From: Spirochaetota bacterium
GTDB lineage: Bacteria; Spirochaetota; Brachyspiria; Brachyspirales; JACRPF01
DNA: 42,597 nt
Reading direction: 5' to 3'
Assembly (NCBI GenBank): GCA_038043445.1
Contig: JBBTBY010000005.1
Span: 1-42,597 of the forward strand
The position numbers and the translations under genes are program-made. The notes beneath the pieces were generated by a model. That model was not told the DNA's origin. It ran no database searches and saw nothing but the letters and a program-made list of their open reading frames with translations. Positions 17,973 to 26,156 of this stretch are shown piece after piece. The stretch's first letter is position 1. Every line of letters begins with the position of its first letter.

Positions 17973-19231
17973 TCGAACATCTCCCTGATAATCTCTTTCG
18001 CTATACGCACCCATGCAGGTATCCTGCGCGGGTCATTGCCAACCGTCGAAACATCCTTGAGCGTGATATCAAAATGGCAGTCGCGCAGCGACAAGAGGTC
18101 ACGGCGGAGGATACGGCGTATGCGATCCTCATCGAAGCCGACACTCACCATATCCGTAGGGTTCGGGCGATAGGAGATGATATAATCATTACCGATGGCT
18201 TCGGCACATTTCGCCACGTTCGCATACGGCGTCACGGCTATGCGTTTCAGGTTCGGGATCTTCCTGAGAAGCGGTATCTTCGCCGTCAAGTCCTCGCAGC
18301 AACCGTAGCCGACCGCACCGTATTTTTCAAGTATCGGTATCTGATAGGCAAGCATGAACTCATCGAACATGGCAGGCGACACCATGGTGAATTCCTGCGA
18401 TGCACCGAATCCCCAGAGATCGCTCCGAAGCACCGGCGCATCGCTTGCCGAAGGCTCGATACAGCCGCCGCCGTACGGCTCGCCCTGACAGTATGCGTCG
18501 TATGCATGGAGGTCACCGGCGGCTTCGCCTGACAACTGATCCGCGAGCACGCCGTCGCGCATGAATGCAAGGAGCTCATGGAGCCATGCCGGGGCATCGT
18601 ACATGTCGAGCAGCACCTGTTCCTGACCGCGAAGCTTTATCAGATCGCTGCAGATATCGCCGTGAAAGTTCCGGTAGAACGGCGCACGCGAAACGACGAC
18701 GGGTATGATATCGCCGATAGCATCCTGTGCACGGTATACTCGTTCATTCGTCGCCTCTTCATCGAACGCATGGTCCGGCAGGGAAAGCTTCGCGATATCG
18801 GCATACGATCGCAGCGGTACATCATGAAAAAAATCCCTGCCCCCGCCCGCGAGCGACTTGACCTTGAGGCTCACACCCCATAGTTCCGTGTTGCCCTCAC
18901 CCCACGGGATGCCGCCGTCGGCGTAGACCGCATGAACGAGATGATACGGTTTCAGCACGGTGTCATCCCCGAGGGAATGCTGATAGAGCTGATACCGCAG
19001 AGATATCTCAAGGCCGCGAAGGAACGGATCTTCTGCCGCAACGGTATGCATCTGCGTTTCATGGAAGCCGTTCCCCATCACCTGCACCGGGGGACGCGTC
19101 ATGGCGAACGCATGCAGATCGCGCCAACGCTGTCTGCGCTCTTCCAGGGACGCATCGCCCGCCGCCTCCGCATATTCGCGGGCAAGACCGCGTACCATCT
19201 CTATCTCCGTGCGAACCGGCGCAATGGTCAT
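17969..19231 (-). CDS. URO-D superfamily protein, first of a tandem pair
   Basis: 420 residues. The C-terminal half has URO-D/MtaA-like features, including MVSPAMFDEFMLAYQIPILEKYG, YGCCEDLT with paired cysteines, and an ISYRPNPTDMV strand. The N-terminal 100 residues are helical and acidic and are not recognised. It starts at an ATG with AAGGAG close upstream and ends overlapping the second URO-D gene. The pair may form a heteromer or act in sequence on one compound. It diverges from the AraC gene at 19331, which probably controls it. The paired cysteines could bind a metal such as zinc; this is inferred. Confidence 0.75.
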   Translation of the reverse strand: MTIAPVRTEIEMVRGLAREYAEAAGDASLEERRQRWRDLHAFAMTRPPVQVMGNGFHETQMHTVAAEDPFLRGLEISLRYQLYQHSLGDDTVLKPYHLVHAVYADGGIPWGEGNTELWGVSLKVKSLAGGGRDFFHDVPLRSYADIAKLSLPDHAFDEEATNERVYRAQDAIGDIIPVVVSRAPFYRNFHGDICSDLIKLRGQEQVLLDMYDAPAWLHELLAFMRDGVLADQLSGEAAGDLHAYDAYCQGEPYGGGCIEPSASDAPVLRSDLWGFGASQEFTMVSPAMFDEFMLAYQIPILEKYGAVGYGCCEDLTAKIPLLRKIPNLKRIAVTPYANVAKCAEAIGNDYIISYRPNPTDMVSVGFDEDRIRRILRRDLLSLRDCHFDITLKDVSTVGNDPRRIPAWVRIAKEIIREMFE

Positions 19232-19249
19232 AACCGCTCCTTGCGCGTT

Positions 19250-19278
19250 AATATACGATCAATGAGAATGAGGGGCAA
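19250..19278 (-). promoter_or_regulatory. Promoter of the URO-D superfamily operon
   Basis: Minus-strand TTGCCC (19278-19273), a 17-nt spacer, TATATT (19255-19250). It sits back to back with the AraC promoter in a 99-nt gap. Confidence 0.5.
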
Positions 19279-19295
19279 TGGATGGAACGACCGTT

Positions 19296-19324
19296 TTGCA
19301 CTTTTCGACCGGCGGTTATATACT
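19296..19324 (+). promoter_or_regulatory. Promoter of the AraC gene at 19331
   Basis: TTGCAC at 19296-19301, a 17-nt spacer, TATACT at 19319-19324. The ATG lies 6 nt further on, so the transcript is predicted to be leaderless. A CGACCG repeat at 19288 and 19306 flanks the -35 box. Confidence 0.5.
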
Positions 19325-19330
19325 CGCGTC

Positions 19331-20068
19331 ATGACGTTCAGGAACATACGCACGGTGCATGCTGTCCGCGGGAAGCATGTCGCCCCGCATACGCACGGAT
19401 GGCTCGAGGTCGTCATCTATGTCCGCGGCAGCGGCGGCACCATCATCGGCGGCAGGCATTTTCCCGTGCGCGAGAACGATCTCACCATCACCCCCGGCGG
19501 CATCGCCCATGACCAGACCAATGATACCGATCTCGTCTCCGTCTGCATCGAGCTTGACGGGAGCGGACTGGAACGCTTCACAGGCCTCTGGCATGATACC
19601 TCGGGGCTGATACGGCTTGCCGGGGAACGGCTCCTTTCGGAAAAGGACAGCGGGCCGGGCGCTGACGATATACGCATGGGATACGCGTACGAATTGATCG
19701 GTCATATCAAGCGGACCGTCGAAGGGAGATCGTCCATGCGCAGCGACGGCGCCGTGCTCCAGCGCTCGCTCTCGATAATAAGCGAACGGCACGGCATGAT
19801 AAGCGTCCGTGAGCTCACGCGAACGCTCGGGGTGACACAACGGCAGCTGCGCGACCTCTATCAGCGGCGTATGAGAACGTCACCGGTAAAGCATATCATC
19901 GACCAGCGGCTTTTCCATGCGCGCGCAATGCTCTGCACGAAGAGAGGCAGTGTGGAGTCAATTGCAGAGGAATGCGGATTCGACGACGTTGCATATTTCT
20001 CACGCATCTTCAAGCGGCATACGAATATCACCCCATCGGCGTTCAGAAAACGGGCGTTATCGCGTTAA
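19331..20068 (+). CDS. AraC-family transcriptional regulator
   Basis: 245 residues. The N-terminal cupin carries HVAPHTHGWLEVVIYVRGSG, with histidines as in sugar-binding AraC sensors, then NDLTITPGGIAHDQ. The C-terminal HTH pair includes ISVRELTRTLGVTQRQLRDL and the conserved SIAEECGFDDVAYFSRIFK. A much longer open frame begins at 18932 but runs through the divergent URO-D gene and the promoter. The ATG at 19331 follows a TATACT box by 6 nt and begins at the usual AraC N-terminus. It probably controls the divergent URO-D pair. Its end is 3 nt from the converging AtpI-like gene. Confidence 0.9.
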   Translation: MTFRNIRTVHAVRGKHVAPHTHGWLEVVIYVRGSGGTIIGGRHFPVRENDLTITPGGIAHDQTNDTDLVSVCIELDGSGLERFTGLWHDTSGLIRLAGERLLSEKDSGPGADDIRMGYAYELIGHIKRTVEGRSSMRSDGAVLQRSLSIISERHGMISVRELTRTLGVTQRQLRDLYQRRMRTSPVKHIIDQRLFHARAMLCTKRGSVESIAEECGFDDVAYFSRIFKRHTNITPSAFRKRALSR

Positions 20069-20071
20069 GCA

Positions 20072-20455
20072 TCATTCCGCGTTCTTCCTGACGCCGAACA
20101 CAAAGAGCGCAAGCCCCATATAGAACAATGGATAGAACGCCGCGAATGCAAGGAGCAGCGCCGGATGATTGAGCGCGAACACGGTGCCGAGACCGAGCAG
20201 CATGAACACCGATAGAATATTGAGGAACACGCTCGCGAACACGAGAAAGAACGCCGTCTGCGGATCGCTCGAAAGCGCCTTGAATTTCAGAAAGAACATC
20301 GCCCCGATGACGATCATGCTGTACGCCACCGCGGCTGCGACCGACACGCGGAGCATCGGCGGTATGAACACGGCATTGACGACGAACGCCGCAACGGCGG
20401 CGGCCCCGAGCGCAATGCTATAAGGTATCAGTCTTTTTATTATCGCGTCGCCCAT
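20072..20455 (-). CDS. Four-helix membrane protein, AtpI-like
   Basis: 127 residues with four hydrophobic segments (about 9-30, 34-52, 65-88, 97-117) and a short basic tail. The size, topology and position directly after an AtpZ-like gene suggest an AtpI/ATP synthase I-chain-type protein, which helps assemble the F-type c-ring. Sequence identity alone is not convincing. The ATG at 20455 overlaps the AtpZ-like gene by 38 nt and has GGGGGAG just before it. A longer frame to 20494 is less likely. No ATP synthase subunit genes follow; the next gene is a converging AraC. Confidence 0.6.
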   Translation of the reverse strand: MGDAIIKRLIPYSIALGAAAVAAFVVNAVFIPPMLRVSVAAAVAYSMIVIGAMFFLKFKALSSDPQTAFFLVFASVFLNILSVFMLLGLGTVFALNHPALLLAFAAFYPLFYMGLALFVFGVRKNAE

Positions 20456-20639
20456 TGCTCCCCCTGATAAGCCGCATCGTTTCTTTATAGACAAGATAGC
20501 CGCCCACGACGATTCCGATACATGAACCGATGACAGTGAAAAGCGGCAGCGTCTTCATCCATCGGTCAAGGAATACGCCCCCGACCGTGAACAATGCGAC
20601 CGCAACGGCGAGTTCCAGCCCGAGATTGAAATAACGCAC
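20418..20639 (-). CDS. atpZ: AtpZ/AtpI-family small membrane protein
   Basis: 73 residues with two transmembrane helices. The pattern GGVFLDRWMKT, then VIGSCIGIVVGGYLVYKE, is the AtpZ/AtpI family signature (G...LD......P....G...G...G). In other bacteria this protein sits at the head of the ATP synthase operon and is thought to aid F0 assembly or Mg/Ca handling. The start is a GTG one nt after the stop of the GerMN-domain gene, so translation is coupled. Here it stands at the end of an ftsH operon, away from any atp structural gene. Confidence 0.7.
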   Translation of the reverse strand: MRYFNLGLELAVAVALFTVGGVFLDRWMKTLPLFTVIGSCIGIVVGGYLVYKETMRLIRGSNGRRDNKKTDTL

Positions 20640-20640
20640 G

Positions 20641-21222
20641 CTACTTTCTCGCAGGCCTGAACGGCTCTTTCTTCAGGTCTTCCCTGATGAAAGAACGATT
20701 GCAGTTGACCGTGCCGCCCAGAACGCCTATCGGCGTGCCGTTCACGACGATGCGTATCTCATGCACGGAGGGAAAATTCGCGAACACGGTAGAGAGCACG
20801 CTTTCCACGGCTGACACCTCGCGGCCTTCCTCGAGCTTGAGAAAGAACCCCTCGCTGAGATCGATGATGAGCGAATGATCCGTGTAGAAAATATTGCGCA
20901 CATCCGTCTCATAGGGGATAAGCCGCATGAGCGACGGGCTCACGGGACCGTTACGCATCGCCTCAATGACCGCCTGTATGCGGCCGGCATCCGTGGACGC
21001 ATTCAGCACTTCCTGCCGTTCGCTTTTCACGCGCCGGGCGCGCTCGTCATAGAAATATATCGTCCGTACGGAATACGGCGTGAACACGGAACGCATGAGC
21101 ATCCACAGGAAGAATAGCGCCACGCCGGCTACGAACACGACGAAAAGTATCGCGCGGTTGCGTTTCCGTGCATCGCGGTCGATGCCGACGAACAATGATC
21201 GTATAGTGTCGAGCGGACCCAT
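20641..21222 (-). CDS. Membrane-anchored GerMN-domain protein
   Basis: 193 residues. A transmembrane helix lies at about 24-45 after a basic cytosolic start. Residues about 50-180 form the GerMN fold (VRTIYFYDERARRV, GPVSPSLMRLIPYETDVRNIF, LIIDLSEGF, AVESVLSTVFANFPSVHEIRI). GerMN was named from a germination protein but is common in non-sporulating bacteria, where its role is mostly unknown and probably involves the envelope. Upstream ftsH ends 9 nt before the start, so it belongs to that operon. The C-terminus has a cysteine (VNCNRS) not typical of the domain. Confidence 0.8.
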   Translation of the reverse strand: MGPLDTIRSLFVGIDRDARKRNRAILFVVFVAGVALFFLWMLMRSVFTPYSVRTIYFYDERARRVKSERQEVLNASTDAGRIQAVIEAMRNGPVSPSLMRLIPYETDVRNIFYTDHSLIIDLSEGFFLKLEEGREVSAVESVLSTVFANFPSVHEIRIVVNGTPIGVLGGTVNCNRSFIREDLKKEPFRPARK

Positions 21223-21231
21223 GGGATCCCC

Positions 21232-23220
21232 CTATTTCTTCTTCCGCGGCGGCTTCTTTTCTTCCGTACCGCCCGCCTCGTTCTCAGCCGGTGCCGGCTT
21301 GCCGGACGAGGATACCGAGGTAAGCTTTTCCTCTTCCTTGCGTATCGTCATGCCGAGCAGTTTTTCCATGTCCTCGAGATCGAGCACCTCGCGTTCAAGA
21401 AGCGCCTTGGCGAGCAGTTCGAGCTTATCGTTATGCTCCGCGATGAAGCGCTTGGCGAGCGCGTACTGCTCCATCACGATCTTCTCTATCTCGGCATCTA
21501 TTTTCTGCGCCGTCTGTTCGCTGTAGTCCTTATGGCGCGCTATTTCTTTACCGAGGAATATCGGCATCTCCTTCTGCCCGAAGGAGAGCGGTCCGAGCGA
21601 GCTCATGCCCCATTCGCAGACCATGCGCCGTGCGAGATCGGTAGCGCGCTCGATATCGTTCGATGCACCCGTCGTGAAATTACCGTACTTATGCTCTTCC
21701 GCCGCACGGCCGCCGAGGAGCATGGCTATCTCGGCACGTATCTTCAGTACATCGGCGGTGTATCGGCCGTCCGTGGGAAGCTTCCATGTCGAACCGAGCG
21801 ATCTCCCGCGCGGGATGATGGTCACCTTGTGAAGCGAGTCCGCGTGTTCTCGGAGCATTATCGCCACAAGCGTATGGCCCGACTCGTGATATGCGGTATT
21901 TTCCTTCTCGCGTTCGCTTATGACAAGGCTGCGCCGCTCGGGGCCCATCATCACTTTGTCTTTCGCTTCCTCAAGCTCGGAGGTCGAAACAAGTTTCTTG
22001 TTCCGTCTCGCCGCAAGGAGTGCCGCTTCGTTGATGAGATTCGCCAGATCGGCACCGGAAAATCCGGGCGTCGCTTTTGCGATGATCTTGAGATCGACAT
22101 CCGGCTCCATCTGCACTTTCGCAGCATGGATGCGCAGAATGCCCTCGCGCCCCCGCACGTCGGGGATATCGACGACGACCTGCCTGTCGAATCGGCCGGG
22201 GCGGAGCAATGCGGGATCGAGAACGTCCGGTCTGTTGGTCGCCGCGAGGATAATGACGCCGAGATCGGTGGAGAATCCGTCCATCTCTACGAGCATCTGA
22301 TTGAGCGTCTGTTCGCGCTCGTCGTGACCGCCGCCGTAACCGGCGCCGCGTGTGCGCCCGACGGCATCGAGCTCATCGATGAAGATGATGCACGGTGCGT
22401 TGCGCTTGCCCTGTTCAAAGAGATCGCGTACGCGGCTCGCGCCGACGCCGACGAACATCTCAACGAATTCGCTGCCGCTCATGCTGAAAAACGGCCGGCT
22501 CGCTTCGCCCGCCACCGCTTTCGCAAGGAGCGTTTTCCCGGTGCCCGGAGGCCCTACAAGGAGAACGCCCTTCGGTATCTTCGCCCCGAGCTTGGTGAAT
22601 TTGCCGGGCTCTTTCAGGAATTCGACGACTTCCTGCAGTTCCACCTTCGCCTCTTCGCAGCCCTCGACATCCTTGAACGTGATATTGACGTCCTCTTTCC
22701 GGAGCATGCGGGCACGGCTCTTGCCGAACGACATGGCGCGATTATTTGCGCCCTGGATATTCCTGAACATGAAGAACCAGAAGATGAACGCAAGCACAAG
22801 GATAGGGGCCACGTTCATGATAAGGAGGAGCAGCCAGTCCTGCTTCTTCGCCTCGCCGCTGAATTTCACCCGATGTTTGGTGAGAAGCGGTATGAGCTCG
22901 GGGTCGGTATACGGTATATACGTCTTGAAAGGGAAATTGGTGGCCGAACCGTTGAACGATTCGGCGAAGACGCCGTTGATGTCATTGTCGACGATCTTCA
23001 CTTCGACGACACGGTCGTTCGTGATATTCTCAATGAACTGCGAGTACGTCCAGACCTTGGGTTCATGCGTCGTGGATTTCCAGATGCTCGGCACGATGAA
23101 CCAGAGAAGGACGACGAGGACGACAAGGAGGAGCAGTATCTGACTGCCGCCGCTCCCGTCCCCGGGGCCGATAGGCTTTTTCTTCGGCAGCAGTTTTTTC
23201 ATCCCGTTCTTCTGACTCAT
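21232..23220 (-). CDS. ftsH: ATP-dependent zinc metalloprotease FtsH
   Basis: 662 residues, normal length. This membrane AAA+ protease degrades unneeded membrane and regulatory proteins as a hexamer. Transmembrane helices are at about 27-47 and 131-150 around a periplasmic domain. The Walker A motif GPPGTGKT contains K229, and the second region of homology ends in [20 protein letters not shown]. The zinc site is HESGH with H445, E446 and H449, plus a later aspartate in the NDIERAT region. The C-terminal tail is Pro/Lys/Glu rich. GGAG lies 6 nt before the ATG. It is the second gene of an operon led by an NlpC/P60 peptidase, which is an unusual partner. Confidence 0.97.
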   Translation of the reverse strand: MSQKNGMKKLLPKKKPIGPGDGSGGSQILLLLVVLVVLLWFIVPSIWKSTTHEPKVWTYSQFIENITNDRVVEVKIVDNDINGVFAESFNGSATNFPFKTYIPYTDPELIPLLTKHRVKFSGEAKKQDWLLLLIMNVAPILVLAFIFWFFMFRNIQGANNRAMSFGKSRARMLRKEDVNITFKDVEGCEEAKVELQEVVEFLKEPGKFTKLGAKIPKGVLLVGPPGTGKTLLAKAVAGEASRPFFSMSGSEFVEMFVGVGASRVRDLFEQGKRNAPCIIFIDELDAVGRTRGAGYGGGHDEREQTLNQMLVEMDGFSTDLGVIILAATNRPDVLDPALLRPGRFDRQVVVDIPDVRGREGILRIHAAKVQMEPDVDLKIIAKATPGFSGADLANLINEAALLAARRNKKLVSTSELEEAKDKVMMGPERRSLVISEREKENTAYHESGHTLVAIMLREHADSLHKVTIIPRGRSLGSTWKLPTDGRYTADVLKIRAEIAMLLGGRAAEEHKYGNFTTGASNDIERATDLARRMVCEWGMSSLGPLSFGQKEMPIFLGKEIARHKDYSEQTAQKIDAEIEKIVMEQYALAKRFIAEHNDKLELLAKALLEREVLDLEDMEKLLGMTIRKEEEKLTSVSSSGKPAPAENEAGGTEEKKPPRKKK

Positions 23221-23239
23221 CTACTTCTCCGTATGATAC

Positions 23240-23986
23240 TTAGAATTCTTCGCCGTCGGCGGGGATGTCGAACACCGTACCGAACGCACGGATCAATTCC
23301 CCGGAAAGATATTTTACCGATGACGAATCGCCGGAGAGCTTGCGCCTCAGAAAGGTATTGAACTCGCGGCCTTCCATCATGTATTTATCTTTATAATAGA
23401 GATTCGCATGGCTTATCACGACGCCCTTCGCATAGCTGTGAAGATACCGTATCACGCCCATGCTGTCAACATCGAGCACGATGCCCGTATGCGTGAGCGG
23501 ATCATCATATGCGCCGTTGCCGTTCGCATCCCAGGTGTTATCGAAGAACACGATGTCCCCGGTCTTCGGGCGTGTGCGACGGTATATCTTCTTGTACCCC
23601 TTAAGCGTGTCGTACATTATCTTCACGCCCGTGGTCCCCGAAATTATCTTCGCCTGCTTCTCGAACACCATGACATTCGCCGAAGTATAGGCGGCGAGCG
23701 TATACCCCGAGCAGTCGATGGAATACGTGACAAGGTCCTTTTTCTTCGGATGCGGAAGACGTATCGACTGCTGATACGCGGGGTTCATCCCCTTCACCTT
23801 CATGGCCCAATTGGTTATGTCGGCACGGGAGAGCATTTCCTGCTCTTTCGTCAAACGCACGCCCTTCTCATCCACCATGCGCTGATAGGACGAATCATTG
23901 CCGTAATTCTGGGCGAAAAGCGCGGACGCCGCACAAAGAAGAAATACAAATTTCATCGGAGAGCAACAATAGCATTCTTTTTTCAC
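23240..23986 (-). CDS. Secreted NlpC/P60 family cysteine peptidase with calcium-binding-like loop
   Basis: 248 residues from a GTG at 23986, which has GGGAG 11 nt upstream. The ATG at 23956 (M11) gives a more compact signal peptide but has no SD, so the start is uncertain. A signal peptide ends near residue 25. The NlpC/P60 core shows DCSGYT (nucleophile C92), THTGIV (H166) and LHSY (H183), as in peptidoglycan endopeptidases that cut D-Glu to diamino acid bonds. Between the Cys and first His is DANGNGAYDD (about 153-162), an EF-hand-like loop that may bind calcium. It leads the operon with ftsH. A promoter lies at 24026-24053. Confidence 0.85.
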   Translation of the reverse strand: MKKECYCCSPMKFVFLLCAASALFAQNYGNDSSYQRMVDEKGVRLTKEQEMLSRADITNWAMKVKGMNPAYQQSIRLPHPKKKDLVTYSIDCSGYTLAAYTSANVMVFEKQAKIISGTTGVKIMYDTLKGYKKIYRRTRPKTGDIVFFDNTWDANGNGAYDDPLTHTGIVLDVDSMGVIRYLHSYAKGVVISHANLYYKDKYMMEGREFNTFLRRKLSGDSSSVKYLSGELIRAFGTVFDIPADGEEF

Positions 23987-24025
23987 AAGTCAAATCGCTC
24001 CCGTGCATGTTTTTTAAGGCAGGCT

Positions 24026-24053
24026 ATTCTAGCACAGGGGGCATAAAAGTCAA
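24026..24053 (-). promoter_or_regulatory. Promoter of the NlpC/P60-ftsH operon
   Basis: Minus-strand TTGACT (24053-24048), a 16-nt spacer, TAGAAT (24031-24026). Predicted transcription start near 24019, about 33 nt before the GTG. Confidence 0.65.
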
Positions 24054-24278
24054 TGATGACGTCAAGTATTCAACAAAATCGACCATATGCCGACTCATAC
24101 ACCCGTCAGAATCGCAAATAAGACAGATGACAATGCATGCTTGTTCTCTGCGCTTCCGCCATCAAGCACACACGGCCACCCGTAACGATGGCACGGCGGC
24201 CAAAAAAGCTTCGCACCCTGATCGCTTTGCGTTCGCTTTCTGTTCTATCGCCGCTTCCCCTCTTTCCGAACCGGACGA
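24054..24278. other. Gap between divergent promoters
   Basis: The whole gene-free stretch runs from 23987 to 24329 and is taken up at its ends by two divergent promoters. In the middle I see only a TGACGTCA palindrome near 24057 and no convincing gene; small open frames here lack SD sequences and domain-like sequence. Confidence 0.5.
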
Positions 24279-24306
24279 TTGACAGATGCCCGATGGATTA
24301 TATACT
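24279..24306 (+). promoter_or_regulatory. Near-consensus promoter of the gene at 24330
   Basis: TTGACA at 24279-24284, a 16-nt spacer, TATACT at 24301-24306. Transcription should start near 24313, which rules out the open-frame starts at 24279 and 24309 and leaves a 17-nt leader. Confidence 0.7.
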
Positions 24307-24329
24307 CCATGCACAGGCGGTTACGGCAG

Positions 24330-25898
24330 ATGAGATCGTTCCCGATCGGCATCATACTATCGTTCGTTATTCTCTCCGCCACGCTCTTTGGGGAGATGCG
24401 TCACGAGCGTTTCATCCCGATCGATGCGCCCCTTGTCGCGATGTTCTCCCCCTCACGATGCGCCGAGAAAGCGGGGGAAAGCGCCCTTACCAATAACTTC
24501 ATTCGAAAAGCGTTCGAGGAGATCGAAAAGCTTCGCATCATTTCCATTGTCACCAATCCCGCGGCATACGGCATCGATGCCCATGCGAATGCATATATCT
24601 TTATCACCGTCGCAACCAATGCGGCAAAGGTCGCCGAGGTCGGGCTCGTCCTGCGATTGGCAGACAGTGCCCGGGCAAAAATGGCGTTCGCTTCGTTCGC
24701 CGGGCAGAACGGCATGCGCATACTGCCGCGCCGCGGATATTCGCTCATCGCAGGCACGGGAAAGGGGATCGCCGCGGGATTCACCGACGATGCCTTCATT
24801 CTTCTGTACTCCGACCGGGCGCTCGAGGTCGAACTCGCGTTCACGCTCGATGCCCACATCGCGGCAGCTTCGGAGAAAAATTCCCTGCTCGCCGATCAGC
24901 GTTTCCGAACAGCAGCGGATCGAAGAACGGATATCGCCATCTATTCACACCTTGCCTTCGTCACGCAGCTCTTGTTCAGTCCCGGCAAGGCGATGCCGAA
25001 CATTCGTCCGGAAAGCAAGCGCTTTGTCAGCGCGGGATTTGAGTTCTTCCCCGGACGCGTGGAGTGTTCGATCGACATCTACCGCATCAAGGCGGACGAG
25101 GAGCTCCGAAAACTTCCAAGAAAGCTCGATGCGCGCATCGCCCGCTATGCCGGCGAAAAACCACTGGCGCTCGTAACAGCCGCTTTCGACAGCACCGCCG
25201 CTTCGCAGATGGTCCGAAAAATATCAAATAACACCCTGAACGGCATCGCCGAACGTTTTGACCACGATCTCAACTACCCTTTCACGGATGCAGTAAAGCT
25301 CCTCAAAGGCGACTGCCTCGCATCCATCACCAAGCTCGATCTTGACAGGAAACACTACGAATTTTTTGCAGCATTCACCTGTGATGCTCCTGGCATGACA
25401 AAGCTCCTTAACCTCATCGCGGATAAGGGCGTGCTGGAACACATGACGACGAACAACACCGGCTACTACATGCTCGTATCCGAGGAGCCGGGTTTCGAGC
25501 TCGTGTATTTCATCGTCCGCGGCGACATCCTTTTCATCTCCACACCGGGCAGAAAGGACGTTCTCTTCGGAGCAGAACCGAAGGACCTCCCCTCCCCGGG
25601 ATCGATGCATGCCATGACGGAGAACAGCGTCCACATCGCACTGAATATCGATGCCCTGCTGGATGCGTTCATCAGCGGCGGCACCGTCGATGCAGCGCTC
25701 GGGGCGCAGGCGGCGCGCGGCAAGCTCATGACACTTGCCATAAGCGCCGCGATGACACAGGACCGAACGGTCGCATCGACCGTTCGCGCCGGACTCGCCG
25801 ACCCATCCATCAACGCGCTCACGCAGGTATTATCATGGATTGATGCCGTGTTCACCGATCTTAGCCCGTCACAATCAAAAAGGCGGAGAAACGAATAG
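24330..25898 (+). CDS. Secreted protein of unknown function, possibly DUF4836/DUF3352-like
   Basis: 522 residues from the ATG at 24330, just after the predicted transcription start. Residues 1-22 are a signal peptide. The rest alternates beta strands and helices, with repeated patterns such as an Ile-rich strand, FTDDAFILLYSD, and later VYFIVRGDILFISTPG followed by a helical MTENSVHIALNIDALLDAF. This layout reminds me of large secreted families such as DUF4836 or DUF3352, in which a domain of unknown role repeats, but I cannot confirm it. No catalytic motif is visible. It ends in a basic tail (SKRRRNE). It is monocistronic, divergent from the NlpC-ftsH operon and followed by a palindromic repeat element. 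Confidence 0.7.
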   Translation: MRSFPIGIILSFVILSATLFGEMRHERFIPIDAPLVAMFSPSRCAEKAGESALTNNFIRKAFEEIEKLRIISIVTNPAAYGIDAHANAYIFITVATNAAKVAEVGLVLRLADSARAKMAFASFAGQNGMRILPRRGYSLIAGTGKGIAAGFTDDAFILLYSDRALEVELAFTLDAHIAAASEKNSLLADQRFRTAADRRTDIAIYSHLAFVTQLLFSPGKAMPNIRPESKRFVSAGFEFFPGRVECSIDIYRIKADEELRKLPRKLDARIARYAGEKPLALVTAAFDSTAASQMVRKISNNTLNGIAERFDHDLNYPFTDAVKLLKGDCLASITKLDLDRKHYEFFAAFTCDAPGMTKLLNLIADKGVLEHMTTNNTGYYMLVSEEPGFELVYFIVRGDILFISTPGRKDVLFGAEPKDLPSPGSMHAMTENSVHIALNIDALLDAFISGGTVDAALGAQAARGKLMTLAISAAMTQDRTVASTVRAGLADPSINALTQVLSWIDAVFTDLSPSQSKRRRNE

Positions 25899-25929
25899 CC
25901 GGGTCGAATTCATCATGCAAGAGAAATGC

Positions 25930-26048
25930 AACCACAGAGAAAAAGCAGGAGAACACAGAGATAGAGCGGGAATTGGTTTTCACCCAACGGGTGTCTTTTT
26001 ATCTTCTCTCTGTCTTTTCTCAGCTTTTTCTCGGTGATCTCTGTGGCT
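25930..26048. repeat. Palindromic repeat element A (CCACAGAG type)
   Basis: Left arm from CCACAGAGAAAAAGC at 25932, right arm GCTTTTTCTC...CTCTGTGG ending near 26046; the right arm has about 9 extra nt. The arms continue with AGAGAACACAGAGA-like sequence. Similar ACCACAGAG palindromes are, to my knowledge, scattered in intergenic regions of many bacteria. The half at 41101-41150 in this window is related. Confidence 0.65.
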
Positions 26049-26089
26049 TTTCTTTACCCTTACGTAAGGATGTGGGTTAGGAAATTCGC

Positions 26090-26118
26090 TTGACTTTTCG
26101 CCTATTTCCGCATATAAT
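26090..26118 (+). promoter_or_regulatory. Near-consensus promoter of the ffh-rplS operon
   Basis: TTGACT at 26090-26095, a 17-nt spacer and a perfect TATAAT at 26113-26118, giving a leader of about 32 nt before ffh. Confidence 0.8.
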
Positions 26119-26156
26119 CGCAGGCCTAAATACTCTCAGGTGCATTAGAAGAACGC

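Noticed and set aside
18932-19330. N-terminal extension of the AraC gene
   Set aside because: It overlaps the divergent URO-D gene and both promoters; the AraC cupin starts at 19331.
21433-23361. 642-codon open frame antisense to ftsH
   Set aside because: Mirror image of ftsH codon usage; low-complexity His/Arg/Asp-rich translation without family motifs.
24007-24282. 91-codon plus-strand frame in the gap before the unknown secreted gene
   Set aside because: No SD, crosses the promoters on both sides, and the translation resembles no domain.
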